Assembly (NCBI GenBank): GCA_021186555.1
Contig: JAJKFL010000007.1
Span: forward strand, 5,341,249 to 5,405,248
DNA length: 64,000 nt
From: Reticulitermes speratus
Taxonomy: Eukaryota > Arthropoda > Insecta > Blattodea > Rhinotermitidae
Direction of reading: 5' to 3'
Made by a program: the position numbers and the translations under genes. Below, in pieces: positions 34,427-43,800 of this stretch. The first letter of the stretch is position 1; each line of letters begins with the position of its first letter. The notes below the pieces were generated by a model. That model was given only the letters and a program-made list of their open reading frames with translations, did no database searches and was not told the origin of the DNA.

Positions 34427-36100
34427 GTTCGGAAGAACATGCAGTTTACGAAAAATTTTTGTAATAAAATATAATATATGTAATATAACACACATATGCA
34501 GATCTGAAAGTTTATGTATACTGGGAAGTAAGTTTTATGAGTTCCGTTCGGTAATCCTCGAGTCAAAGAAACTGAGGACCGTTGGACGAAACGCAGTAAA
34601 ATGAAAGGCGGACACACAAAATTAAGACAAAGTACTGTACGAATACTTTTACTTACCGTCGCAACACCCGCACACTTCAGCAAGGGCACGGTACATCTGC
34701 ACGTTACCGCGAAACAAGTCACCTTTGTCCAATCTCGTGCATTCGGTTGCCGTTCTTATAATAAATGCAGCGGAGTCGTAATAAAATCACAACGTACACC
34801 CTCCAAAACTACACGATTCAAGCCAAAAACTCAGGGGCGGGAGTGAAATTATTGGCTTCATCTGACCGGAACTTATTGAGAGTAGCCATCTGCGTGCATA
34901 GGCACACAAAAAATGCACACTCAAATTAGTTGTATATTATGGTACAGATGCGTTAGGTATAGAAATTTGTTTATACAGCTAAATTAAATTATGATATATT
35001 AATGTCATTTATGAGAGCAACTAACCTGCCAGTAACAAGTGGCAGATGGGCAGATGGGCAATCTACGGAACTCGGTCCCCCCACCCACCAACTCGATAGG
35101 GAGTATTGATGTAGCGTGTTTGTTCACGGGTAATAATATATTGCACGCTGGGTCCATATTCCGTTTTAATTCCCAATGTATAAACTATTTATGTATAAAC
35201 AGATGACTCAAAATGCCCATGCGAGTCCATAATTGTGCACGCAGTAAGTCAGCACAGGTTACCCCAGTGACAAAGGAACACACTCCACAAGCATTCAGGA
35301 CTGTAAACGGACTTAACTACTGCGACGGAGGACGATGTCATGATAGTCTGATATTTAAATGAAGAAGGGTAAAGCAGACTTTCAAAGAAACCCGGAATCT
35401 GCAACCATATAATGGTATCGTTAACTGCGTACATGCACGCGACGATGTGCTTTGTATTCATGTACAGGGAAATACAGCATAAATTTGTTGTTCTTTGTCC
35501 AACTACGGGTATAAGTAATTCACATTGGCCATTTTCGTCACATACTGTATGAACTACTTACAATTTAGCCAGTGACTTACATCGTTAATGTCAAGGAATC
35601 AAATATGCCAACCTTACACATTTTAGTTCTCATACATGAGTAGAATATTCACGAAACAATTTAACTTTAAACATACTTGTTCATATTCTGGGAAAATACA
35701 ATATGCGTTGCTCGTCTTCATCAATTATTAAGTCGTAAATTCACTCGAAGCAATTTACGTCGATTTAGAACATACCCGTCTTTGTATTTTAGCCACAGAA
35801 TTAATGTTTAATACGGAAGAAAATTAAAGTTGCTGAAATTACAAAAGCATATCGAGGACACGACTACCGGCCGCTTAATATTCAAAGGACGGGCAATTAG
35901 AAGGACACAAATGCCCGGGGGCCGGGCAGGGTAGGAAGACAAATGTGCCGTAAGAACAGAAGACGGGAAAGAAGAACGTGTGATGTCAGAAGTAACATTC
36001 GTTGGTTGTGTGTACAGTTTATACGACCAGGTTCGTATGATAGTCAGCTATAAATTAATATCAGATTTAAGGTTCTAGCTGTTACGGTCACGTGGTGCCA
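34427..36100. other. No gene recognised; AT-rich
   Basis: Nothing recognised; short frames only. Confidence 0.5.
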
Positions 36101-36107
36101 CCAAAAT

Positions 36108-36230
36108 TTCGCAAATGTTTACTAACGTTTCAGAAGAACGTGCGGCCTCCATATACCCTGAGGATGGAAGCAGCGGGCTCCTCCAAAACGCTGGCAACCA
36201 TTTACGAATCTGCACGGCGTTCCCACATCG
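36108..36230. repeat. Palindromic repeat with hammerhead-like arms on both strands
   Basis: The plus strand has CCCUGAGGAUGGAAGCAGCG then CUCCUCCAAAACGCUGG. The minus strand of the same segment has GUAUAUGGAGGCCGCACGUU then CUUCUGAAACGUUAGUAAAC. Both look like decayed versions of the same CUGAAGAU-stem-GAAACGU motif arranged head to head. The plus-strand frame over it (36115-36366; VSEERAASIYPEDGSS at its start) resembles translations I have seen of an abundant insect repeat rather than a gene. Confidence 0.4.
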
Positions 36231-36394
36231 GCAGTCGAAGTCTTTAACAGAACTGCAAATAGTCGGTCCAGTCATCGCCGCAGGAGCCGTAAAAATTCCA
36301 AAGCCTGCTAAACCAGTACTACGGACAGAGACATTCTCGACAAGACGACTGAAGCTTAGCAGGTAAAGAAATCCAGCGCCTTTACAAATCCCAA

Positions 36395-36600
36395 ATATAC
36401 ATCAGTCTTCCCTGTCAGTTTAGTCCATTACTGAAGCCCCAGACATCTATGCATACCTACTTAAGGTCCATTTCAATAGTACTCGACCATCTACGCCAAA
36501 CCTAAGACATTATCTCTTTATTTCAGGCCCTCCAACTAATATTTTCTAAGTATTTACCATCTTATCACGCGTGCTACATATCATACTCAATGATTTTATT
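36395..36600 (-). pseudogene. LINE-B RT fragment, decayed
   Basis: Plus-strand blocks CTTAAGGTCCATTTCAATAG, CCATCTACGCC, CAGGCCCTCCAACTAATATT and CGTGCTACAT occur in the order expected for the reverse complement of the LINE-B C-terminal coding region, where live copies encode RPRRRWEDNIK and GHVARM. Stops prevent a continuous reading. Confidence 0.5.
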
Positions 36601-36983
36601 ATCTTATATTATTTTTATTATTATTAAATTATTATCTTAATAATATTCTTCGTGGGTGTCATTTTCATTCACTGTTACTTCACATACATTTGAAGTTAAC
36701 AACGCAGCCTATCAGCAACTGTAAGATTATTTCGTCCTGAACCTTACGTGGCTTATCACATGCCCTCAGCGTTCTTTGTTTTGTCAAACTGATGTTTCGG
36801 TAGAACCAACCTGACACGTGCGTAACGCATGTCCTTACGCTGACATGCATCACGAGGATAATCAGAAATGCCACTTGTTATCATATTTTTCAGGTACGGG
36901 AGGAAATACGATACGTCTTGACGGTAACACATTTTAAGGCAAGGCAACATTGTTCCGATCTTATACAAAGCCTTACATGTGAT

Positions 36984-37420
36984 CACTATTCAAAAACACC
37001 AACTGGATGCACTTCTTCATTAAAAAAAAACTGTATAGTTCTTTAAAACATTATAACAAAACCCGACATAAGTTTCGGCTCCTCACTGAGCCATCTTCAG
37101 GGTTTATGTCACTAAAACTGCATATATTTAAAAACGTCTATTCGTTGGTTCACTTTGTAAGCACAGTTTTTTACCACCTTCACTGTTATTGATGTGCAAG
37201 TCACTTTTTTATCTTGTGTTAAACTGAGTTTAACAACACAAGATAAAAAAGTGACTTGTGTTAAACTGATGATGGCTCAGTGAGGAGCCGAAACATATGT
37301 CGGGTTTTATTATAATGTTTTAAAGAACTATACAGTTTTTTAAAACAAAAAAATGCATCCAGTTGGTGTTTTTATATAGTGATTGTGACAAGATGCACGG
37401 TGCTTTTAGAATAAAGTACA
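36984..37420. mobile_element. Palindromic element with two opposed hammerhead-like motifs
   Basis: Flanked by an 11-bp direct repeat, TTACATGTGAT (36973-36983 and 37421-37431). Long inverted arms (about 36981-37095 and 37265-37383) share AAAAACACCAACTGGATGCA, ACTGTATAGTTCTTTAAAAC and the motif region. The right arm on the plus strand has CUGAUGA (37266-37272), stem GGCUC-AGUGAG-GAGCC, GAAA and GUC (37299-37301). The left arm on the minus strand has the same with CUGAAGA and GAAACUUAUGUC. A second hairpin (37200-37254) lies in the centre. The right end carries CAAGATGCACGGTG, the inverse of the sequence in the 34.3-kb element. Pairing of stem I in the right arm is poor, so activity is uncertain. 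Confidence 0.65.
37200..37254. repeat. Near-perfect hairpin inside the palindromic element
   Basis: GTCACTTTTTTATCTTGTGT (37200-37219) is the reverse complement of ACACAAGATAAAAAAGTGAC (37235-37254), with further pairing (AAACT with AGTTT) near the tip. It separates the two hammerhead-bearing arms. Confidence 0.85.
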
Positions 37421-37431
37421 TTACATGTGAT

Positions 37432-37630
37432 GTTCCAACTTGCATGTGTAACATATCATAATGACTGGCTTTCATAAATTTAGTTCAAGCTTGCTCCTAA
37501 AAATACTACCGCGCACTTCAGTACCTTCTATGACATACACAAAGAAATGTCAGCAGACCTATAGGCTCAAACACACAATCACAAGAACATGCCAAACTCT
37601 GTCTTGCTTTCTCTCTTTCTTAGTTTTCTT
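37432..37630. other. No gene recognised
   Basis: Short spacer between the palindromic element and a SINE; a pyrimidine-rich end leads into the SINE. Confidence 0.4.
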
Positions 37631-37639
37631 TTCTGTTTC

Positions 37640-37860
37640 GCAAGCGCCCTAGGCCGCCTCACTGTTGAGGTTTCTAGATCACACAATTAGACAGACAGAC
37701 AGACAGACAAACACGCACGCACACACAGACGGTAGGACTCCTCTGAACGAGTGACCAGCCCGTCGCTGATGAATATCCAAGCCCTCACCGGGATTCCAAC
37801 CCGCGATCCCAGCAATCGAGCGGTCGCAGAGCTACGCCTTAAACCGCACGGCTTCTTCCT
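37640..37860 (-). mobile_element. SINE-A, diverged copy with GACA expansion
   Basis: On the minus strand the blocks are AAACCGTGCGGTTTAAGGCG-like head, GGGATCGCGGGTTGGAATCC (box B with one change), GGTGAGGGCTTGGATATTC, GACGGGCTGGTCACTCGTTC, AGAGGAGTCCTACCGT, then CTGTCTGTCTGTCTGTCT and AACCTCAACAGTGAGGCGGC. The GACA/TGTC repeat has replaced part of the TGTGTCTGAGTGTG segment. The 5' end of the head is lost. Confidence 0.75.
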
Positions 37861-38146
37861 TAAGCCACTTTTTATTTCTGCCTTTCTTTCTCCTTTGTCC
37901 GTACTTTCCCATTTTCTTTTATACCTTGTTAATGGCTTGGTCTGCTTCCTGCTTTCTCGTGTTCTCATCCTACCTACCCAACATGCAAGGCATATTTCAA
38001 ATCTTGAACCAGCTGACCAGTTTTCACTAAATTTGGTACGAATGTTATGCTGCTGGAACCCATCTGGAAGCCACGTATTTAATTTCACACAGTCAGCAAT
38101 AAAAATGTGGCAGACGCGCAAATTCGAGGGGCACGAAAGACATTAG
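37861..38146. other. No gene recognised
   Basis: Pyrimidine-rich unique sequence between two SINEs; overlapping frames on both strands only reflect SINE read-through. Confidence 0.4.
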
Positions 38147-38399
38147 CCCTCACACCACAGCCTTAAGGCTTTTTGTGCAACCCCAATGAAGGTGATGGGC
38201 ATTTTTTTTACCAATTTTTACAATTAATGGAGCACCAGTGGAATGAAATCGACAGGGGAAAACCGACAACTCGGAAAAAAAACCTGTCCCAGTGCCACTT
38301 TGTCCACCACAAATCTCACATGGACTTGACCTGGGACCGAACCCGGGGCCTCCGTGGTGAGAGGCCGGCAACTAACCGCCTGATCCATGGCACGGCCGT
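38147..38399 (-). mobile_element. SINE-B, full length
   Basis: On the minus strand: GGCCGTGCCATGGATCAGGC then GGTTAGTTGCC (box A region), CGGGTTCGGTCCCAGG (box B with one change), GGTGGACAAAGTGGCACTGG, CCCCTGTCGATTTCATTCCA, GGGGTTGCACAAAAAGCC and AAGGCTGTGGTGTG. It has a complete tRNA-like head, unlike the copy at 6.7 kb. Confidence 0.85.
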
Positions 38400-38520
38400 T
38401 TAGCTCTACTTACTCGGGAGCCACTCACCACCCTCTGGTGGCGAGGTAAGGACACGTTCAGCTTTACCTCCACTCTCCCGTACGTATGCAACTTTACCTA
38501 CCTATGTACTGTAACAGACC
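38400..38520 (-). repeat. SINE-like tail fragment next to SINE-B
   Basis: The segment ends TACCTCCACTCTCCCGTAC then GCAACTTTACCTACC; its minus strand GGTAGGTAAAGTTGC and a CGCCACCAGAGGGTGG block look like part of another short interspersed repeat. Family not identified. Confidence 0.3.
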
Positions 38521-40704
38521 TTGTATAAACGTGCGTATCTTGTTGAGGCAGGACTTTTGTACAATGTAAAATAACAAGACGGGTGTGAGAAAATATTTGA
38601 CTTTGGGTTTCATGGTGATACTAACGAAGCACTGCAGAAGCTAGCAGAAGTGAAGTTTGGCACTGAGACAGATCGCTACCTGCACGTTATGCAAGTTATG
38701 TAACCGTCCACCCTGAACTACCCGACTCACGGTAGTTGCGGTAGTGCAGTGTGCTCATCGGACAACATGGACCTCTCCCAGGGTATATAGGGGGGGGGGG
38801 GGTTGAAGCCACTTCGATAGTCACAATTATAATTGTGATAACGACAGCACAGCTTGCGTTTAATTATGAATTAACTCGTCACAGCAACAGTTTGCACAAT
38901 TCAAATACATAAACCACGGTCATGGAAAACTTAGGATAGATTGCGATGCAGCTGTGAACTCCCGCTCGCGTCTTCCTTCGTGCTCTCCCACTGAAATAAA
39001 CTATTACAATGCCTAGATTCTGGAATTTCTCCCCCTTTATCAAGAAAACAGCCAGCCAGCAGGCAAGTCCATCCGAAAATATCTTTCCGAACAAAAGGAC
39101 CACCTACCTGCCTACAACTACCCGTCACTATAACAAGGAAGAGAACTTAAGCCTTTAATAGAAATGAGGACTGTTAGACCTCTACCCATTCCAATAGCAT
39201 ACAAGGCTTAAGTGCAGACAACAATTAGACGTTTGAACTTCTAAACCCCTCCGCGCATTCCAAAATTTTGAGTAGTGCCTTTGATTTAATTTATGCCCGT
39301 ACATAAACTGGCTAAAGGCCAAACAATCAGTTTATAACCTCATCTTTTTGAAGCTGTGTCCGAGGTTACAGTTAGCAACTACATACACGGCGACGACGAG
39401 GAACCTAGTTCCCACTGTAACGTTCAACTCGCCGAGAGCCATTTTAGGAGGAGAACGATCATCCATATTGTTACGGTGCACTGCTACAGATGTGTGCACA
39501 TTTTTATTTCTCGATTGAAACATCCCCCTCCCTCTCTCTCTCTCTCGCTGCCTGCCTGCATTGTATGGCAGTGCTTTTCGCCACGTGACAACGACGAACA
39601 GATCTGCATGGCATGTTACCACCCCCGCCCCCCTGTAACTGTTTGTCCATTATTCCAGCAGAACATATCGCGCGGGTCCATGTGTCGTCCCTTGCCACAG
39701 TTATTGCAACAATCCTCAACTCTGCCCCACGATGAACCGGAATGAAACAATTCGAGGATCGAATTCGGGCCATCTCTGGCTGGGGAAAGATAATGTAATA
39801 CCGTCACTCTAGCCTGCTGCTATGACTGCTATTTGTTGGGTAGCAGAACGACTGTCATTATTTATACGATCGCAAATACAAAACGCTGCAGGCTGTTTCG
39901 TAACTAGATAAACATTCACGTAATGCGAGGAAGGAGACCACACACCCTTCACACGCGGACTCCTGGACCTTTTTGTCTGTGGATTACTTCACGGAAGTCA
40001 CGGTCACGTCATACACATACTGAAGAGCTCCCGAAGTTGGTACCAGAAGGAGAGCACCCAGTGGTGATGGAGTTCCTGTTGTGGCACTGCAATGACAAAG
40101 ATACTCCCACAGTCGACAGACTTGCGGCATGTCACGCCGCGTTGTCGAAGTAACATCCCTGTAGACTTGAATATTCAGTTAACAGCGCTGTGGAAACCTC
40201 AAATCTCGCAAATACATAGCTGGGTAACGCTGTCTGACGACACGACGTAACTAGTGGATGTTCTGCAACTCGAAGACATCTTAAGCATCGTACGTACGAA
40301 TTTCCGCGCTTGTCTTGAGGATATACTGGGTCTGGAAATTTCTTTATAATCAGCTTTACTTAACGGCCACAAGTAAAGCCTACATCACGTAAAAACGCAC
40401 ACTATAAGCATGTTTTCACAAATGCTCGCTCATTCTGCAAAGTTATTTTATTGCAACGACCGATATGACTACGATAACTTTCATGATTTACCCGCATTTC
40501 CATACTTGCATATATTTTACGCTGCTTACTTAATTCAGGATCCACATTAGCGGTTCTTGTGTATATTTCAGCGTCAGCGAATGTTTACAGATACAAAGTC
40601 CATGTACGTTCAGTAAGTGAGAACTCATGTAGCGTGCGTCAGTGAAGTCCTTTATACGTTTAATTCCGTACAAGCAAGAGTATTTATTATTTTGTATTGG
40701 TATG
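38521..40704. other. No gene assigned; short coding-like frame and simple repeats
   Basis: At 38575-38703 (plus) a 42-codon frame reads EKIFDFGFHGDTNEALQKLA and continues EVKFGTETDRYLHVMQVM to a stop. Its composition is protein-like and rich in alternating charged and hydrophobic residues, but I do not recognise it. It could be an exon piece or an old transposon fragment. A G run lies near 38789-38802 and a TCTC repeat near 39530-39547. Confidence 0.35.
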
Positions 40705-40717
40705 TTCATTTTGTTGT

Positions 40718-40971
40718 GCCGATCCCAGTGGCCGCGCGGTCTAAGGCGTGGGTGTGCGGCCGCTCGCTTGCTGGGATCGCGGGTTCGAATTCTGCCGGGA
40801 GCATGAATGTTTTTCGTGAGTGTTGTGTTGTGAGGAAGAGGTCTCTGCGTCGGGCTGATCACTCGTCCAGAGGAGTCCTACCGAGTGTGGTGTGCCTGAG
40901 TGTGATCGCGAAGCCTCGATAATGAGGAGGCCCTGACCCACTAGAGGCTATTGCGCCATGAGGGAAAAATT
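40718..40971 (+). mobile_element. SINE-A, full length
   Basis: Target-site duplication TTCATTTTGTT (40705-40715) with TTCATTTCGTT starting at 40972. Head GCCGATCCCAGTGGCCGCGC then GGTCTAAGGCG, box B GGGTTCGAATTC, then GCCGGGAGCATGAATG. The body has lost the usual CTGTCTC segment. End AGAGGCTATTGCGCCATGAG and A tail. Confidence 0.92.
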
Positions 40972-41237
40972 TTCATTTCGTTAGCGTGTAAGCCACATGC
41001 CTACAGACACATTACAATCCAATGACGGCGTCGAATTCAGAGCAGATCTGACTATGCAGGCGTACAGAAAAAGGACGGCGACGCCATAAGCAGAAGAACA
41101 GGCGAAATCTGTACCACTATAGCGTAAACATTACTACGAATTGTTTGAAGTCAATACGCCCACGTACCACTGAAACTTCACACAGTTCGTGGCGAACACA
41201 CTTAACTTTGTTGACTTACAAATAACCAGTAAAGGCC

Positions 41238-41345
41238 AGCACGATTATCTAGGTATAACCTAGATAATCGTGCTAGCCCTGTACTCCTTTGTTCAGAATA
41301 ACGTCCTGATGATGGCAACTTGGTGCCGAACATGTAGGAGTTTTA
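41238..41345 (+). repeat. Perfect 17-bp hairpin plus hammerhead-like motif
   Basis: AGCACGATTATCTAGGT (41238-41254) and its exact reverse complement (41258-41274) form a hairpin with a 3-nt loop. Shortly downstream lies CUGAUGA (41306-41312), U, stem GGCA-ACUUG-GUGCC-like, then GAACAUGUAGGAG. The GAAA box has lost one A, and an ACUCC at 41283-41287 could pair with GGAGU at 41337-41341. This is the same layout (central hairpin plus hammerhead) as the elements at 34.3 and 37.0 kb. No target-site duplication was found. Confidence 0.5.
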
Positions 41346-41499
41346 TACTTGCTTCTACAAAGATTTTATTAAGTACGTAAGTTGTTTGATGTTTTAATTA
41401 AATATTATAATTTTATTTATTAATTTACAGTTCTTCCTAGCCTCACCACAAACAGTAACGCACCAGACGCAAACAGGGCACACGTTCGTCCGTGGCCTA

Positions 41500-41665
41500 T
41501 CTGCTGTCTACAACTTTTTAACACTCCAGAACACAATGCACACTAAAAGCGTCATTTGCTCTAACATTCAACAACTCTACATTTTACCCAAACACTGTAT
41601 TTATGCTATAGTATCATTCTCAGAATAAACAGCGATTATTTCCCTAACAAGCATTAACCTATGTT
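41500..41665. repeat. Dispersed repeat (MITE-like), copy 2
   Basis: ACTGTATTTATGCTATAGTA then CAGAATAAACAGCGATTATT and CATTAACC align with the repeat at 60515-60720 and, less well, 12530-12770. Family unknown. Confidence 0.4.
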
Positions 41666-41689
41666 CTTTGTAAGGGGGACGCCGTAAAA

Positions 41690-41945
41690 GTAAATGCGGC
41701 CCCTCTCCAAGACTTGAAGAAAGGCATAGCTCCACTTATTCTTAACCTCGACATTAGATGGAGGTGAGTGGTCAACTTCATGACCCCGCCGTTTTACCCC
41801 CGAGCAAATAACGCCGGTACCAAAAGAACAGGAAGCTGGGTGGACTCCAGAGGTGGTCTAACTTCTGGAAACGAGAAAAATCTCTTGCCCCTAACGGTAT
41901 TCGAACCCCGGATCGCCCGACCCGTAGGCTTATTCACTATAGCGA
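41690..41945 (-). mobile_element. SINE-C copy
   Basis: On the minus strand: CTACGGGTCGGGCGATCCGG then GGTTCGAATACCG (box B), CCAGAAGTTAGACCACC, GTCCACCCAGCTTCCTG, GGGGTAAAACGGCGGGG, GTTGACCACTCACCTCCATC and GTTAAGAATAAGTGGAGC. Box B is intact; the first half of the head is decayed. Boundaries are approximate. Confidence 0.78.
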
Positions 41946-42404
41946 CGTTTATTTGAACTAACTTCAGGATGACGGTTAATGCCAGTTTTAATATCCTCCT
42001 CCACAGGCAATACCGTACAAAGTTCTTGTATTACGTTTCTCTTATTGCGGCTGGTGCTAATGAAACCAGATTAGACGCTTATTAAAGAAGCTAAATTACA
42101 CATACATGTGTACCATAGACCATACTTATGAGTCTTGCATGGATGGGCGCATGCAGAGTTAAGAAGATACAACTAAACGGGTCAGAGACAGATATCAAGG
42201 TACACAGCTTTATAACAACTGACAAACACAATCCTACTTACGCAATATTTTCTCGAAGCCGTAAATATCAGCTAAACCACATTATAACTTACACGTGAAA
42301 ACTGTACCATATAGCTACACTTTTCGACCAATTTTTAGTAGCTAACTGCAGATGCACTTACGTTAAATCGTTCGAAAAACAAACCGACTAAACCGGCAAC
42401 GCCC
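41946..42404. other. No gene recognised
   Basis: Nothing recognised in this AT-rich spacer. Confidence 0.45.
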
Positions 42405-42665
42405 AAATCCGTGAAGTCCTTCCTCAGAAGCTAACAGTCAATGAGCTACTCAAGAAATGGCATCCGAAGGCTCTTCACACTGCTTACAAGAGTTAACCGC
42501 TTGTTCCTATCCTGGTCAAAATTAATCCAATCCAGACCAACCCACCTAATTTTTCAGACCACTCTACATTTTCCAAGTAATTTCTTCCCTTCCGGTTTTC
42601 CGACAAAAATGCCCTGTCCATTTCTCATCTTCCACGCGTGCTACATTCCTTCCCCCTTGATTTGA
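42405..42665 (-). pseudogene. LINE-B RT C-terminal fragment
   Basis: Plus-strand blocks GAAGTCCTTCCTCAGAAGCT, CATCCGAAGGCTCTTCACAC, TTGTTCCTATCCTGGTCAAA, CTTCCGGTTTTCCGACAAA and CACGCGTGCTACATTCC follow the reverse complement of the LINE-B 3' coding end in order, covering more of it than the 1.5-kb copy. Several indels and stops. Confidence 0.6.
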
Positions 42666-42879
42666 CCATCCAAGTAACACACGGTGAATATTACACGTGA
42701 CTAAGCTCCTCGTCACGAAATTCTCTAGTCTTATGCCACTACCTCTACCTCCCTCTTACGTCCAAATACTCTCCGACTAATAATTATAGGATAAAAGCAG
42801 TGTTATCTGCAGTCAAATTGAAACAAAGGAACAATGTCCCCTTGTTTCAAAGATTTAGTGCTTTACGCTTCTACAAACA

Positions 42880-43062
42880 GTTCCAAATAAGCAGTATCGC
42901 GACAGCAGACCCGGTGATACCAAAGCTAACTTCCATCGACCTCACATCCTCATAACCTGTGCCCCTACCACCTATCAACGTGGTCCTTTCATCTCCTTCT
43001 AGGTTTTCCCAAAGTTTTCTCCAACACAATTCTGTATGTATTCCTTGCCTAGCAACACGCGT
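42880..43062 (-). pseudogene. LINE-B RT fragment, second piece
   Basis: ACCTCACATCCTCATAACCT, CCACCTATCAACGTGGTCCT and TCTGTATGTATTCCTTGCC follow the order of the LINE-B reverse complement (LREVGYDG...RPRRRW...NAYRV region). It lies on the same strand as the fragment ending at 42665 and may be from a separate insertion. Decayed. Confidence 0.4.
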
Positions 43063-43304
43063 AGCCTATCGCAGTCTTACATTTCAGCATCCTAACAGTA
43101 CTAGGTGACTTGCGTAAATACGGAAATCCCATGCGGAATATCCTTATCAGCTCACTCCCTTCGGCCTTTTTCAGCCAGATATTTTTCCTGTTTACAAACG
43201 ACTGTGATTTGTGTTCTTCTGTAAAACAACAGAATACCTGAAATAAACCTGAAACCAAAATGAGTTAATTTATCGAAGATTTCTAAGAAATATGTACTGT
43301 AATT

Positions 43305-43534
43305 GCTGATCTGCGGCCGTTAGCTTGCTGGGATTGTGGGTTCGAATCCCGCCGAGGGCATGGATGTGGCTCTTGTGGGTGTTGTGTGTTGTCAGGTAGA
43401 GGTCTCTGCGTCGGGCTGATCACTCGTCCAGAGGAGTCCTACCGAGTGTGGTGTGTCTGAGTGTGATCGTGAAGCCTCGGCAGTGAGGAAGCCGTGGCCC
43501 ACTAGGGGCTGTTGCGCCGTGGGGGTAAAAAATT
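43305..43534 (+). mobile_element. SINE-A, 5'-truncated
   Basis: A perfect 10-bp target-site duplication, TACTGTAATT, sits at 43295-43304 and 43535-43544. The head starts after box A (CTGATCTGCGGCCGTTAGC); box B GGGTTCGAATCCC is intact. The body matches the family through GTCCAGAGGAGTCCTACCGA and ends GGGGCTGTTGCGCC, GGGGGT and an A6 tail. Loss of box A means it could not start its own pol III transcript. Confidence 0.92.
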
Positions 43535-43624
43535 TACTGTAATTAACATTCCCCACTGACTTATTTATGAATGATATTGATCATCTATGTAATCGACATC
43601 AGCGATTTCTGAGATGTGTCGCAG

Positions 43625-43800
43625 TGCAGTACGCAGGTACCAACGTTTCGGAGAAACTTGTCCCTACCTTGAAGAAAACGGCAGACAACAGATTCCACCG
43701 AAACGCTCGTACTTATCTACCAAAGAACAAGGCATCACATCCCAGAAGAAGGCAATCTTCGTGAGAACCTCAGTCTCACACTGTACATAATGTAATCGAT
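43625..43800 (-). repeat. Dispersed insect repeat with CGAAACGTTGG motif
   Basis: The minus strand translates in part to AFFWDVMPCSLVDKYERFGG, then ICCLPFSSR and a stop. I remember this kind of reading as a frequent spurious protein made by an abundant insect repeat. It contains GGGACAAGUUUCUCCGAAAC then GUUGGUACC, resembling the hammerhead-like repeats at 4.7 and 50.8 kb, and on the plus strand CUUGAAGAAAACGGC...CCACCGAAACGCUCG. The repeat identity is from memory. Confidence 0.45.

Noticed and set aside
36115-36366. 83-codon plus-strand frame as a gene
   Set aside because: VSEERAASIYPEDGSS resembles a common spurious reading of an insect repeat and lies over a palindromic repeat.
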